Counted from the first letter of the stretch, positions 1-10,529 are shown. The stretch is DNA of 64,000 bases from Photobacterium aphoticum (GCF_001029435.1 NZ_LDOV01000025.1:295448-359447); one strand, 5' to 3'. Made by a program: numbers and translations. Notes: a model not told the origin generated them from the sequence alone.

Positions 1-2
1 TT

Positions 3-320
3 AAAGGTACCAAAGATGTACCTCGCCGCCTGATGAACCCAAAACGTAAAACCATCGGTATCCGTGTGCCGGACAATGCCATTGCTCTGGCACTGCTGGA
101 AGCCTTGGGTGAGCCGATGATGTCGACGTCGCTGATTTTGCCGGGGAACGAAACCACGGAATCGGATCCGGATGAAATCCGCGATAAGCTTGAACATGCC
201 GTCGATTTGATCATTAACGGCGGTTACTTGGGTGAGCAGCCGACAACCGTGATTGATTTCAGTAATGATGAGATGGAAATTGCTCGCGTCGGATCGGGCG
301 ATCCATCACCGTTTGAATAA
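3..320 (+). CDS. yciO: YciO-type Sua5/YrdC family protein (3' end only)
   Basis: The gene enters from the left edge and only its C-terminal ~105 residues are present; the reading frame is open from base 3, so the first ATG (33) is internal. The visible sequence (PRRLMNPKRKTIGIRVPDN, then ALLEALGEPMMSTSL and VDLIINGGYLG) matches the C-terminal half of the YciO branch of the Sua5/YrdC family, whose fold binds double-stranded RNA and nucleotides. YrdC/Sua5 make threonylcarbamoyl-AMP for tRNA t6A; the role of YciO itself is less certain. The gene next to it is rluB, the same order as yciO-rluB in E. coli. Confidence in the family is high; the N-terminus cannot be judged. Confidence 0.9.
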   Translation, partial: KGTKDVPRRLMNPKRKTIGIRVPDNAIALALLEALGEPMMSTSLILPGNETTESDPDEIRDKLEHAVDLIINGGYLGEQPTTVIDFSNDEMEIARVGSGDPSPFE

Positions 321-485
321 TCTGCGATAAGTGGCCGGTATCACAGTTAGCGTGGAATATCCGGTGTTGCCACCGCGTTTTTGGTGGTAACTCCGGCCAG
401 CATTTGGCATAATCCGCCGTCGCTTTAAGATGGCTTAAAGTGCGATGATATTTCGACGCCTGTGAAGGCGACAAAGGTTTGTCTA

Positions 486-1604
486 ATGAGTGAAAAATTA
501 CAGAAGGTACTGGCTCGATCTGGTCAGGGCTCTCGTCGTGAAATAGAGTTGATGATCCAACAGGGTCGCGTCAGTATCGATGGTAAGGTTGCCAAGCTGG
601 GTGACCGTCTAGAAGATCTGTCTGTTACTGTACGTATCGATGGTCACAATGTTCAGTTGATCTCGTCTTCAGAAGAAATTTGCCGTGTAATGGCTTATAA
701 CAAACCTGAAGGTGAGCTATGTACTCGCCATGATCCGGAAGGTCGTCGTACGGTATTTGACCGTTTGCCTCGTTTGAACGATGGACGCTGGGTATCAGTA
801 GGTCGTTTGGATGCAAACACCGGCGGTCTATTGCTTTTCACCACTGATGGTGAATTGGCTAACCGTTTGATGCACCCAAGCCGTCGCGTTGAGCGTGAGT
901 ACATGGTACGTGTATTCGGTGAAGTGACCGAAGACATGGTACGTAATCTGGTTCGCGGTGTTGAACTGGAAGACGGTATGGCACGTTTTGAAGACGTGGT
1001 ATACGCGGGCGGTGAAGGTATGAACCACACGTTCTACGTGGTGATCACCGAAGGCCGTAACCGTGAAGTACGTCGTCTGTGGGACTCGCAGGGCGTAACA
1101 GTAAGCCGCCTGAAGCGTGTGCGTTACGGTGACATCTTCCTGACCAAAGATCTGCCTCGTGGCGGTTGGATGGAACTGGAACTGAAGGAAGTGAACTACC
1201 TTCGTGAAACCGTTGAGCTACCACCGGAAACGGAAACGGTATTGACCGTTGAAGGCCAGAAGCGTAAGCGTGGTGTACGTCAGATCCGTCGTGCGGTTCG
1301 CCGTCACGAAGAGCGTCTGAACGAAGAGCCGCGTGGTCGTCGTGGTCGTCAAGATCAACGTCGTTCATCTAGCCGTACGAAAGATGCGGACATGGCTGCG
1401 CAAGAGCACAAGCCAGCACGCCGAAAGCCGGCAACAGATGACCGTCGTAAACCTGCAATGGACGATTCGCGTCGTAAGCCAGCTGGCGATGACTCGCGTC
1501 GTAAACCAAATGCAGAAGGCGCACGCCGCAAGCCGTCAGGCAATGCTGCTAACCGCCGCAATCCGCTGAAGAACAAGCCAGCGAAACCACGTACACGTAA
1601 GTAA
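486..1604 (+). CDS. rluB: 23S rRNA pseudouridine(2605) synthase RluB
   Basis: Isomerises a uridine of 23S rRNA helix 93 (U2605 in E. coli) to pseudouridine. The protein (372 aa from the chosen start) has an N-terminal S4 RNA-binding domain (about residues 1-60, [17 protein letters not shown]) and a RsuA/RluB catalytic domain with the motif [17 protein letters not shown], whose aspartate is residue 109. The reading frame is open to an ATG at 462, but [11 protein letters not shown] at 486 matches the known family start. The last ~110 residues are a very basic low-complexity tail with repeated RRKP units separated by acidic DD spacers, longer than in E. coli; such tails probably bind RNA. A terminator hairpin follows. 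Confidence 0.95.
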   Translation: MSEKLQKVLARSGQGSRREIELMIQQGRVSIDGKVAKLGDRLEDLSVTVRIDGHNVQLISSSEEICRVMAYNKPEGELCTRHDPEGRRTVFDRLPRLNDGRWVSVGRLDANTGGLLLFTTDGELANRLMHPSRRVEREYMVRVFGEVTEDMVRNLVRGVELEDGMARFEDVVYAGGEGMNHTFYVVITEGRNREVRRLWDSQGVTVSRLKRVRYGDIFLTKDLPRGGWMELELKEVNYLRETVELPPETETVLTVEGQKRKRGVRQIRRAVRRHEERLNEEPRGRRGRQDQRRSSSRTKDADMAAQEHKPARRKPATDDRRKPAMDDSRRKPAGDDSRRKPNAEGARRKPSGNAANRRNPLKNKPAKPRTRK

Positions 1605-1623
1605 GTGTCATGAATAATAAAAA

Positions 1624-1648
1624 AGCAGCCTCAGGGCTGCTTTTTTTA
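1624..1648 (+). terminator. rho-independent terminator after rluB
   Basis: AGCAGCC and GGCTGCT form a 7-bp stem with a short loop, followed by seven or eight T residues. It lies 20 bases past the rluB stop. Confidence 0.85.
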
Positions 1649-1698
1649 TGCGTGCAATTTTTTATGCAAGCAGGGGGCTTAATGGCGCGTCTTCGCGT

Positions 1699-2463
1699 TT
1701 AAGATTTAGCTTCACCCGGCTGGCGTTTAGGCTGGGCATCAATGCACTGACCATTCACGTCACGGCTGTCCGGCCCCATCAGGTACAGATACAGCGGCAT
1801 GATGTCGGCTGGGGTTTTTAGTAAGGAGGTATCTTCTGCCGGGAACGCTTTGGCGCGCATACCGGTACGGGTACCGCCCGGGTTGATGGCATTGACGCGC
1901 ACGTTGGTGCCGGCCAGTTCATCGGCGACTACCTGCATCATCCCTTCCGTGGCAAATTTGGAGATTGCATACGCGCCCCAGAATGCACGGCCTTGGTGAC
2001 CAACGGTTGATGAGGTAAACACAATGCGGCCATCCGGCGCCTTTTTCACAAGCGGAATAATGGCTTGTGTGAGCAGGAACTGGGCTTTTACGTTCACCTG
2101 CATCACTTCATCAAAGGCGGTTTCATCCATTTGATCAAACGGGCTCAATACCCCCAGCAGACCGGCGTTGTGCAGCACGCCATCCAAGCGACCAAATTGG
2201 CCTTCAATGGTCTCTACCATGTCTTGATAGTTCTGCTTGGTCGCGCCCATCAAATCCATCGGAATGATAGCCGGTTGTGGGTAGCCCAGTGCTTCAATCT
2301 CATCGTAAACCGCTTCCAGTTTAGCAACCGTGCGGCCGAGCAAAATCACAGTGGCACCGTGAGCGGCATAGCTGATCGCAGCCTGACGGCCGATACCGTC
2401 ACCGGCACCGGTAACCAGAATCACTCTGTCTGTTAATGCGTTCTCGGCGATTGAATAATCCAC
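1699..2463 (-). CDS. yciK: YciK-type short-chain dehydrogenase/reductase
   Basis: Short-chain dehydrogenase of 254 aa, the usual length. The Rossmann cofactor motif TGAGDGIGRQ is at residues ~19-28 and the catalytic tyrosine-lysine pair is in YAISK, with the serine just before in FTSSTVGHQG. NAG is present in VLHNAGLLG. The overall sequence resembles E. coli YciK, an NADP-dependent oxidoreductase of unknown physiological substrate. It sits between rluB and sohB as in E. coli (where btuR intervenes); it is transcribed leftwards and converges on rluB. The start is the ATG at 2463, 10 bases after an AGGAAG-like element. Family assignment is secure; substrate is unknown. Confidence 0.92.
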   Translation of the reverse strand: MDYSIAENALTDRVILVTGAGDGIGRQAAISYAAHGATVILLGRTVAKLEAVYDEIEALGYPQPAIIPMDLMGATKQNYQDMVETIEGQFGRLDGVLHNAGLLGVLSPFDQMDETAFDEVMQVNVKAQFLLTQAIIPLVKKAPDGRIVFTSSTVGHQGRAFWGAYAISKFATEGMMQVVADELAGTNVRVNAINPGGTRTGMRAKAFPAEDTSLLKTPADIMPLYLYLMGPDSRDVNGQCIDAQPKRQPGEAKS

Positions 2464-2574
2464 GTGTTACTTCCTTATTGGTTTTTTCGTTTTCCAGTGC
2501 GTCAACGTTACCTTAATCTGTTTGTTTCAGCGAGACTTTCTTTACTTTTCATTAACCGTCATCACGGTGTAAAT

Positions 2575-2602
2575 TTGTTGGGATACGGCTCTTGGGTATA
2601 CA
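2575..2602 (+). promoter_or_regulatory. candidate sigma-70 promoter of sohB
   Basis: TTGTTG (2575-2580), a 16-base spacer and TATACA (2597-2602) resemble -35 and -10 elements. Transcription would begin near 2609, downstream of the ATG at 2592 and about 25 bases upstream of the TTG start proposed for sohB. This is a pattern match only. Confidence 0.45.
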
Positions 2603-2633
2603 ATGGGTCGATGCCAAAAATGAGGACTCAACA

Positions 2634-3695
2634 TTGGATTTTTTGCTTGATTACGGGCTATTTCTAGCCAAGATTGCCACGGTGGTGATCGCGATTGCCG
2701 CTATTCTGATCATTGTTAAAGGATTGAAAGACCATCATGGCTCATCAAAAGGTGAGTTAGAAGTCACCGATCTGACGGAACAATATAAACATACGGTGTC
2801 TCAGTTAGAGTCCCACTTATTTGATAAACCGCTACTGAAAGCCCGCGACAAAGCGGAGAAAAAAGCGGAAAAAGAGAAAAATAAAGCGCGTCAAACCGAA
2901 GTAAAAAAAGCGGCTAAAGAAGGGGATTTGTCCCATTCTCGCGAGCCACGTCTGTTTGTTCTGGACTTCCACGGTAGCCTTGACGCACGTGAAGTGACCG
3001 CATTGCGTGAAGAAGTGACGGCCATTTTGGCCGTGGCGATGGAAGGGGATGAAGTGCTGCTTCGCCTTGAAACCGGTGGCGGTATGGTACACGGTTACGG
3101 TTTGGCGTCGTCTCAGCTGGATCGCTTGAAATCAGCCGGTGTGAAGCTGACCATTTCTGTTGATAAAGTGGCGGCCAGCGGCGGTTATATGATGGCGTGT
3201 GTGGCCGATAAAATTATCTCTGCACCGTTTGCGATTGTAGGTTCAATCGGTGTCATTGCCCAGTTGCCAAACTTCAACAAGTTGCTGAAGAAAAACGACA
3301 TCGAGTTTGAACAAATCACCGCAGGTGAATTTAAGCGAACGCTCACGATGTTCGGTGAAAACACAGATAAAGCGCGTGAAAAGTTCCAAACTGAAATTGA
3401 AGAGACGCACGGTCTGTTTAAAGATTTCATTGCGGCACATCGCCCTGAACTGGATTTGGAAACCGTGGCAACGGGTGAGCACTGGTTCGGTAAGCAAGCG
3501 CTTGATTTGGGTCTGGTAGACGAAATTGGCACCAGTGACGATTTCATTAGCCTGGCGTGTAAAGATCGTGAAGTGCTGCAGGTGCGTTACGTACAGCGTA
3601 AGAAACTGGCCGAGAAACTGGCGGGTGCGACCGGTGAAGCGGCAGATAATCTGCTGATGAAGTGGGTGAGCCGAGGTCAGCGTCCTTTCATGTGA
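2634..3695 (+). CDS. sohB: SohB inner-membrane S49 family protease
   Basis: Membrane-bound serine protease of the SppA/S49 family; E. coli SohB is a multicopy suppressor of degP loss. The 353-aa product begins with one membrane segment (residues ~8-28, YGLFLAKIATVVIAIAAILII), followed by a charged, lysine-rich linker (~65-100) and the S49 domain. The nucleophile is the serine of VAASGGYMMA (residue 182); the conserved GSIGV and EHW(Y/F)G stretches are also present. I chose a TTG start at 2634 (LDFLLDYGLFL aligned with the E. coli start MELLSEYGLFL), with TGAGGA 7 bases before it; an ATG at 2592 in frame would add 14 unusual residues and overlap the apparent promoter. A strong hairpin follows. 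Confidence 0.93.
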   Translation: MDFLLDYGLFLAKIATVVIAIAAILIIVKGLKDHHGSSKGELEVTDLTEQYKHTVSQLESHLFDKPLLKARDKAEKKAEKEKNKARQTEVKKAAKEGDLSHSREPRLFVLDFHGSLDAREVTALREEVTAILAVAMEGDEVLLRLETGGGMVHGYGLASSQLDRLKSAGVKLTISVDKVAASGGYMMACVADKIISAPFAIVGSIGVIAQLPNFNKLLKKNDIEFEQITAGEFKRTLTMFGENTDKAREKFQTEIEETHGLFKDFIAAHRPELDLETVATGEHWFGKQALDLGLVDEIGTSDDFISLACKDREVLQVRYVQRKKLAEKLAGATGEAADNLLMKWVSRGQRPFM

Positions 3696-3723
3696 TCATG
3701 ACAAAGGATAAACCGATAACGAC

Positions 3724-3755
3724 ACAGCCCCGCATGATGCGGGGCTGTTGCGTTT
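3724..3755. terminator. terminator hairpin between sohB and yciN
   Basis: A 12-bp perfect stem (ACAGCCCCGCAT / ATGCGGGGCTGT) stands between the convergent genes sohB and yciN, with TTGCGTTTT after it on the plus strand. It probably serves sohB and may limit read-through from both sides. Confidence 0.75.
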
Positions 3756-3772
3756 TAAAGCGTGAGCGCTGA

Positions 3773-4018
3773 TTACGCAATCGTAAACTCTGGTGACAAT
3801 TTGTGCGCCAGGAATTTAAACATGTTGAAAACAGCCGTGGTCTTTTCGGTGGGTAGACCTTGCTCATCTAAGAAGTATTCGCCTTTGAAAATCAATACGC
3901 CATCACGCTCTTCCACGGCGGTCGCGCGCATACCTTCAAGGTACGCTTCGTGGTCTTGGATCAGCTGGTTGGCAATAAGTAGCAGATCATCTGCGCTGAT
4001 TGGGTTTTTCGTGCTCAT
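3773..4018 (-). CDS. yciN: YciN (DUF2498) small protein
   Basis: An 81-aa protein closely matching E. coli YciN, a DUF2498 family member of unknown function. Diagnostic stretches are [37 protein letters not shown]. No membrane segment or signal peptide is seen. The gene lies between sohB and topA, the same place as in E. coli, which supports orthology. The length agrees with the family (83 aa in E. coli). Confidence 0.9.
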   Translation of the reverse strand: MSTKNPISADDLLLIANQLIQDHEAYLEGMRATAVEERDGVLIFKGEYFLDEQGLPTEKTTAVFNMFKFLAHKLSPEFTIA

Positions 4019-4645
4019 GGGCGTCTCTGATGCTATGAAGTTGAAATAAATCGAGGTGATTTGAGTCTCTGTAGTCTAAGCAACTTGGTCACAGAAGACA
4101 ATTCTGAGTATGGGCAGTGGTGGTCTTGTGAAGGGTGCTAGAAAATTGAACAACGTAGGATTGGCTAAGCCGTTGAAAAACCAAAATTCTGTGAGCGAAG
4201 GCAAAAATTGGCTGTTTTTTATAGTCAAAGCGGCGACGAGGTGGTAATCATTAGCGCCCGTTGGGACGTAAAAAGGCACATTGAGTGTCTTCTTTATATA
4301 GAGGGAATACGGTTGCGCTGATATTCAGGGACTTGCTTAACGCAGCGAATTTCTGTTTATATGCCAAGTGTAACTAAGCATTAACAAGTGGAGAAGGGAC
4401 AACCAAACAGTCTCGATTTGTTAAAAAGCAGTTGACCTTCTAGGATTGTAGCCCAATATGTAAATACCAATCACATTACGTAACTCGTTAGCTAGCAGTC
4501 ATTCTCAACCCGGTTGTGAATCACTATTTGAATAGTTACTTAATCAGTTTGGTGTACCAGCTTGCCGTGCTACCTTGAGTTTCTTGCGTGCAACTGTTTG
4601 TTTTTATTTTATTTTTTGTGAGCACGAGGACGTAATAGAATTATT
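4019..4645. other. 627-bp gene-free gap upstream of topA
   Basis: No convincing gene is seen. A short minus-strand reading frame (4076-4279) has no family resemblance and no ribosome-binding site. The segment is more AT-rich than its neighbours and ends in a T-rich tract (about 4598-4617) before topA. It contains TAACAAGTGGAGAAGGGAC (4381-4399), which vaguely resembles the 5' half of a Vibrio attC site, but no matching 3' half was found. It presumably contains the topA promoter(s), which I could not place with confidence. Confidence 0.5.
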
Positions 4646-7294
4646 ATGGGAAAATCTCTCGTTATTGTGGAGTCCCCAGCCAAGGCGAAGACTATCAATA
4701 AGTACTTGGGCAAGGACTTCATTGTTAAGTCAAGCGTAGGTCACGTTCGTGATTTGCCTACCGGTGCACGTAGTACAGGCAAGAAAGCCGCTGCGACCTC
4801 GACCAAAGGCCTGAGCGCGGAAGAAAAAGCAGCAATTAAAAAAGAAAAAGACCGCAAATCGCTGATCGGTAAAATGGGCGTTGACCCATACAACGATTGG
4901 GAAGCGCAATATGAAGTGCTGCCTGGCAAAGAAAAGGTCGTGAGTGAGCTGCAAAAGCTGGCGGAAGATGCTGATTACGTCTACCTCGCAACCGATTTGG
5001 ACCGCGAGGGGGAAGCTATTGCGTGGCACCTTCGTGAGATCATCGGTGGCGATGATGCACGCTACAAGCGCGTTGTATTTAACGAGATCACAAAAAATGC
5101 GATTCAGCAGGCGTTTGAACAGCCGGGTGAATTGAACATTGATGGCGTGAATGCACAGCAAGCGCGTCGTTTCCTAGACCGCGTGGTGGGCTTTATGGTC
5201 TCGCCATTGCTATGGAAAAAAGTGGCCCGTGGTTTGTCTGCAGGCCGTGTACAGTCGGTGGCAGTAAAACTGATTGTGGAGCGTGAGCGCGAAATCAAAG
5301 CGTTTGATCCTGAAGAATTTTGGGACATTCACGCCAATACCATGACCGTAGGCAAAGATGCCCTGCGTCTGATGGTGGCACAACAGGCCGGTAAAGCGTT
5401 CCGTCCGGTGAATGAAGCCGACACCATGGCAGCCCATGCGCTGCTGGAGAAAGCCGCGTACAACGTGATTGAGCGTGAAGACCGCCCAACCAGCAGTAAG
5501 CCTTCGGCACCTTACATTACCTCGACGCTGCAGCAAGCGGCGAGCACCCGTTTGGGTTACGGCGTAAAACGTACCATGGGCTTGGCCCAGCGTTTGTACG
5601 AAGCCGGTTACATCACGTATATGCGTACCGACTCGACCAACCTGTCGAAAGAAGCGGTAGAAGCTGCGCGTGAGTTTATCAGTGCGGAATACGGTGATAC
5701 TTACTTGCCAGGCCAGCCAAATGTGTATGGCAGCAAGGGGAATGCACAAGAAGCGCACGAAGCGATCCGTCCGTCGAACGTGGATGTGAAAGCAGAAGAT
5801 TTAGAAGGTGTCGATCAAGACGCGATTAAACTGTACGACCTGATTTGGCGTCAGTTTGTGGCGTGTCAGATGGTCCCTGCACAGTACGATTCAAGCACCA
5901 TTACGGTGCAGGCGGGTGATTTCACTCTGAAAGCCAAAGGCCGTACGCTACGCTTTGCGGGCTGGACGAAAGTACAGCGTCCTTCGGGTAAAAACGAAGA
6001 CACCACGCTGCCAATGGTACACGTGGGTGACACGCTGGCACTGGAATCGCTAGAGCCTAAGCAGCACTTTACCAAGCCACCGGCACGCTTTACTGAAGCG
6101 GCACTGGTTAAAGAACTGGAAAAACGCGGTATTGGCCGTCCGTCAACGTACGCGTCAATCATTTCGACCATTCAGGATCGTGGTTACGTGCATGTGGATC
6201 AGCGTCGTTTCTACGCGGAGAAGATGGGCGAAATCGTCTCTGATCGTCTGGACGAAAGTTTTGCTGACCTGATGGATTACGACTTTACCGCCCGTATGGA
6301 AGGTAACCTCGATAAAATCGCAGAAGGTGAAGCGAACTGGAAAGCGGTACTGGATAAGTTCTTCAGTGACTTCACCGCCGAGCTGGAAAAAGCCGAGCTG
6401 GACGAAACGGAAGGCGGCATGAAGCCGAACAACATCGTATTGACGGATATCAAGTGTCCGACGTGTGAACGCCCAATGGGTATTCGTACGGCATCAACCG
6501 GTGTGTTCCTGGGCTGTTCTGGTTACGCGTTGCCACCGAAAGAGCGTTGTAAGACCACCATCAACCTTGGTAGTGAGGAAGGTGTGGTTAACGTGCTGGA
6601 AGAAGACGTTGAAACGGCAGCATTGCGTGCCAAGAAACGTTGTCCGAAATGTAGCACGGCAATGGATGCTTACCTGATTGACCAGACTCGTAAACTGCAC
6701 GTGTGTGGTAACAACCCAAGCTGTGACGGCTTTGTGGTTGAGAAGGGCGAATACAAGCTGAAAGGCTACGAAGGCCCGGTGATCGAGTGTGACAAGTGTG
6801 GCTCTGACATGGAGCTGAAAAACGGCCGTTTCGGTAAGTACATGGGTTGTACGAACGAAAGCTGTAAGAACACTCGTAAGATCCTGAAGAACGGCGAAGT
6901 CGCGCCACCGAAGGAAGATCCTGTGCATCTGCCTGAATTGCCATGTAGTCAGGATCCGGATGCGTACTTTGTGTTGCGTGACGGTGCATCCGGTCTGTTT
7001 ATGGCGGCAAGCACCTTCCCTAAATCGCGCGAAACCCGTGCGCCACTAGTGGAAGAGTTGGTACGCTTTAAAGACCGTTTGTCTGAGAAATTCTTGTACC
7101 TGACAGACGCGCCAAGCCATGACCCAGACGGTCTGCCAACCGTGGTTCGCTTTAGCCGTAAGACTAAAGAGAACTACGTACGCTCAGAAGTGGACGGCAA
7201 GCCAACGGGCTGGACGGCACTGTTTGAGGGTGACAAGTGGATCATCACTGACAAGCGCAAGAAGTCGAAGCAAGACAAAGCTGACGCAGAATAA
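4646..7294 (+). CDS. topA: DNA topoisomerase I
   Basis: Type IA topoisomerase that relaxes negatively supercoiled DNA through a 5'-phosphotyrosine intermediate. The 882-aa protein (E. coli 865) starts with the Toprim domain ([35 protein letters not shown]), and the active-site tyrosine is in [11 protein letters not shown] at residue 325. Three four-cysteine zinc ribbons follow in the C-terminal third ([27 protein letters not shown]), and the end is lysine-rich. The insert [21 protein letters not shown] near residues 49-70 is a charged linker also present in other proteobacterial TopA proteins. Monocistronic, with a strong terminator. The assignment is secure. Confidence 0.98.
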   Translation: MGKSLVIVESPAKAKTINKYLGKDFIVKSSVGHVRDLPTGARSTGKKAAATSTKGLSAEEKAAIKKEKDRKSLIGKMGVDPYNDWEAQYEVLPGKEKVVSELQKLAEDADYVYLATDLDREGEAIAWHLREIIGGDDARYKRVVFNEITKNAIQQAFEQPGELNIDGVNAQQARRFLDRVVGFMVSPLLWKKVARGLSAGRVQSVAVKLIVEREREIKAFDPEEFWDIHANTMTVGKDALRLMVAQQAGKAFRPVNEADTMAAHALLEKAAYNVIEREDRPTSSKPSAPYITSTLQQAASTRLGYGVKRTMGLAQRLYEAGYITYMRTDSTNLSKEAVEAAREFISAEYGDTYLPGQPNVYGSKGNAQEAHEAIRPSNVDVKAEDLEGVDQDAIKLYDLIWRQFVACQMVPAQYDSSTITVQAGDFTLKAKGRTLRFAGWTKVQRPSGKNEDTTLPMVHVGDTLALESLEPKQHFTKPPARFTEAALVKELEKRGIGRPSTYASIISTIQDRGYVHVDQRRFYAEKMGEIVSDRLDESFADLMDYDFTARMEGNLDKIAEGEANWKAVLDKFFSDFTAELEKAELDETEGGMKPNNIVLTDIKCPTCERPMGIRTASTGVFLGCSGYALPPKERCKTTINLGSEEGVVNVLEEDVETAALRAKKRCPKCSTAMDAYLIDQTRKLHVCGNNPSCDGFVVEKGEYKLKGYEGPVIECDKCGSDMELKNGRFGKYMGCTNESCKNTRKILKNGEVAPPKEDPVHLPELPCSQDPDAYFVLRDGASGLFMAASTFPKSRETRAPLVEELVRFKDRLSEKFLYLTDAPSHDPDGLPTVVRFSRKTKENYVRSEVDGKPTGWTALFEGDKWIITDKRKKSKQDKADAE

Positions 7295-7334
7295 TCTGAC
7301 GCCGAGTGAGTCACTCGATAGCTGAATAACAAAA

Positions 7335-7357
7335 AACCGCCGAAAGGCGGTTTTTTT
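7335..7357 (+). terminator. rho-independent terminator after topA
   Basis: AACCGCC-GAAA-GGCGGTT stem with a GNRA-type tetraloop followed by a run of seven T residues, 40 bases past the topA stop. Confidence 0.9.
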
Positions 7358-7390
7358 ATGGCTGATGATCGCTGAAGACCCAGATCATGC

Positions 7391-7446
7391 TAGAACCTAG
7401 AACCTAGAACCTAGAACCTAGAACCTAGAACCTAGAACCTAGAACC
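7391..7446. repeat. array of eight perfect TAGAACC heptamers
   Basis: Eight uninterrupted copies of the 7-base unit TAGAACC, followed by TAGGTTC so that the array ends in the palindrome GAACCTAGGTTC (7442-7453). It lies just downstream of the topA terminator and upstream of the convergent miaE stop. All three frames are read differently and no protein is encoded. The same unit recurs downstream of serC (33976-34003). Confidence 0.95.
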
Positions 7447-7467
7447 TAGGTTCTTACGTCTTATCTT

Positions 7468-8262
7468 TTACGCCAATGCGTCAGCGGTAGCAGGGACGCC
7501 GCTGTGGAATCGGAAGACGGTATCCGGCGCATTGATCAGTTCGGCTTCTCGCGCACCAATGGCCTGAATACGGTCACTGATATCACCACCCGCAATTTGC
7601 TCTGCCAATTGCAGGTAATCTTGATAGTGGCGCGCTTCAGAGCGTAGCAGGGAGATATAGAACTTCTGTAAATCGCTGTCTAAGTGCGGTGCCAGTTTGG
7701 CGAAACGCTCACAAGAACGGGCTTCGATGTATGCGCCTACAATCAGTTTGTCGACAAGCGTGACAGGATCGTGAGTACGGACCACTTTCATCAGGCCTTT
7801 GGCATAACGACCCGCCTGTAGGTTGCTGTACGGAATGCCTCGCTCATCCATGATCTCCAACACTTGCTCGAAATGGTGAAACTCCTCTTTGATGAGGCGC
7901 ACCATTTTGGCAATCAACTCTTCGCCGTACGGACAGTTGGCTTTGGGCGTGAGATCGGCGCTTAAGCCATTCTTCTTACCATGGAACTGGCGCATGTCAC
8001 GGGTCAGGCCATAAACAAAATCTTCATAGGGTTTAGCCCAGGCCATCAGGGCTTTGCCGCTCTCTGCGTCTACCGCGTATTTGCGGATCAGAAACATCGC
8101 CGTCTGGCTGGCTTTCAGTTCACAGTTACAGTGATCCACCAGCAGGGCAGTGAGGTTTTCAGGTTTCTTGGCTTCTTCAATCCACGCGTCAGGCGTGTCG
8201 CAGTGCAGGAACTGGCGGACCGGTGTGAGCAGATTGTCGATCATCGCTTGCGTATCGTTCAT
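7468..8262 (-). CDS. miaE: tRNA 2-methylthio-N6-isopentenyladenosine-37 hydroxylase MiaE
   Basis: Non-haem diiron monooxygenase that hydroxylates the isopentenyl group of ms2i6A37 in tRNAs reading UNN codons. At 264 aa the length fits the family. Iron-ligand motifs of the ferritin-like four-helix bundle are visible: KEEFHHFEQVLE in the middle and SEARHYQDYLQLA towards the end, plus YIEARSCERFAKL. The gene lies between topA and cysB, as in other Vibrionaceae and unlike E. coli K-12, which lacks miaE. Transcribed leftwards; the ATG at 8262 is the only reasonable start. Confidence 0.93.
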   Translation of the reverse strand: MNDTQAMIDNLLTPVRQFLHCDTPDAWIEEAKKPENLTALLVDHCNCELKASQTAMFLIRKYAVDAESGKALMAWAKPYEDFVYGLTRDMRQFHGKKNGLSADLTPKANCPYGEELIAKMVRLIKEEFHHFEQVLEIMDERGIPYSNLQAGRYAKGLMKVVRTHDPVTLVDKLIVGAYIEARSCERFAKLAPHLDSDLQKFYISLLRSEARHYQDYLQLAEQIAGGDISDRIQAIGAREAELINAPDTVFRFHSGVPATADALA

Positions 8263-8311
8263 TGATTATCAGGCTGATTTGAGTAAGTTATTTTCACCCA
8301 GTATATCAATA

Positions 8312-8342
8312 CAAAAAAGAAAGGCCACGCAATGCGTGGCCT
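8312..8342 (-). terminator. terminator downstream of the membrane-anchored coiled-coil gene
   Basis: Read on the minus strand: AGGCCACGCA / TGCGTGGCCT stem followed by TTCTTTTTTG. It separates the upstream gene (8375-9136) from miaE, so the two are probably separate transcription units. Confidence 0.85.
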
Positions 8343-8374
8343 TCATCAAAGAGGGAAAAACAGAAAAGTTGGGG

Positions 8375-9136
8375 TTACCACTTACGCTTAGGCTGGAACA
8401 GAATATCCAGCTCGTCTTGCTCTTTATCAATCATTTGCTGGCGTTCTTGTTCGCGGCTCATGTTCTGTGAGCTGTCAATTTCACTCAGCATGATCATCAG
8501 CTTTTCACGAGCTTGGTTGGCATAGTTATCGTTTTTGCTCGACAGCACATCGATGCCTTTTTTCAGCAACTGTTTCGCGGTGCCCAATTGGCGTTTCATG
8601 CGGGCATCATTAGCACGCTTTACCACGTTTTCAATGTTGATGCGCAGCTGCAAGCCTTCCAGACGGGCGTTCTCCGACACAAAAGACTGGGTCGGCATGC
8701 GGCCTTTGCTGTGTTCGTTACGAATGGTATTTTTCAGGCGCTTAACCAGTTGCAGCATGCCTAACGCTTGTTTATCTGTGTTGGGCACTTTGAAGTTCGC
8801 GACGTCTGCGTTGGAATAGTTTTCCTGCAATTGGCGAATTTGCTCGGTCACATTGATAATGCGTTGCGGTAACGCTTTATCGGTTGGATCGATATCGCGC
8901 ATGCTTTCCAGTGTGAACAGCACACGACGGTTTAAGCACATTAATAATTCTTTGCTGTAGGGCAAATGGTGTGCGTTGCCGATCAACTCTTCAGTTGAAT
9001 CAATGATTGCAATGCACTTAGACAGCTCTTGCTGTTTTTTGCTCTCTAGTTGTTGTCGATACTGAATGATGATGTTGTAACCCACAATCAAAATCAGCAG
9101 TAGGCTTACCAGGCCAATGACTAATGGCATACTCAT
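8375..9136 (-). CDS. membrane-anchored coiled-coil protein of unknown function
   Basis: The reading frame is open from 9271, but the first part has no plausible start context; MSMPLVIGLVSLLLILIVGYNIII at 9136 gives a typical single N-terminal membrane anchor (residues ~3-26) and a 253-aa protein. The remainder is predicted soluble and helical, rich in charged residues and glutamine with coiled-coil character (QQLESKKQQELSK; ESMRDIDP; MSREQERQQMIDKEQDELD) and ends FQPKRKW. Proteins like this lie next to cysB in other Vibrionaceae and are sometimes labelled 'DNA repair' without evidence; I would not use that label. The orientation suggests the body is cytoplasmic. Function unknown. Confidence 0.75.
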   Translation of the reverse strand: MSMPLVIGLVSLLLILIVGYNIIIQYRQQLESKKQQELSKCIAIIDSTEELIGNAHHLPYSKELLMCLNRRVLFTLESMRDIDPTDKALPQRIINVTEQIRQLQENYSNADVANFKVPNTDKQALGMLQLVKRLKNTIRNEHSKGRMPTQSFVSENARLEGLQLRINIENVVKRANDARMKRQLGTAKQLLKKGIDVLSSKNDNYANQAREKLMIMLSEIDSSQNMSREQERQQMIDKEQDELDILFQPKRKW

Positions 9137-9450
9137 AGATTTGACGACCACCGCGCTTACACTAAGTCTTATAAGATACACCATCTCACAAGGAGCACCT
9201 AGTTTTGTTGTGGCTTTTGCGTGTTTTATCAATAGTGTTTGCGTCATTGGCTCCATGACGATCCCACGCATTGATGACCAATCGCCATCCGCCGCTATTT
9301 GGCCATATATTGTTCAACTAATGCTAGGCAAACTAGATGATTCAAGATATAACGTAATGTTATATACCCAAGTCGCCTTAAAATGTCCGTTACGTGACGA
9401 AGTAGGTTGCTTATCGGGGAAAGGACTGTTTACCGCAGTGTGACGGTCAC

Positions 9451-9478
9451 TTGGCAGGCATGGTTGCATTGATATAAT
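9451..9478 (+). promoter_or_regulatory. sigma-70 promoter of cysB
   Basis: TTGGCA (9451-9456), 16-base spacer, TATAAT (9473-9478): a near-consensus promoter with a predicted start near 9485, only ~15 bases before the cysB ATG at 9500. The short leader would carry GGCGGT as a ribosome-binding site. Confidence 0.75.
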
Positions 9479-9487
9479 GGACTATAA

Positions 9488-10474
<987 letters not shown>

Positions 10475-10529
10475 GTCGAAATGACAGGTTGAATATCCGG
10501 CATCAGACATTCAGTAATGCATATCACAG

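Noticed and set aside
4076..4279. 67-residue minus-strand reading frame in the topA gap
   Set aside because: No ribosome-binding site, no family resemblance and biased amino acid content; likely chance.
4381..4399. attC site upstream of topA
   Set aside because: Only TAACAA and a GGGAC step resemble attC; no partner half is found and no cassette gene is adjacent.
7391..7446. CRISPR array
   Set aside because: The units are 7 bases with no spacers of varied sequence, and no cas genes are near.
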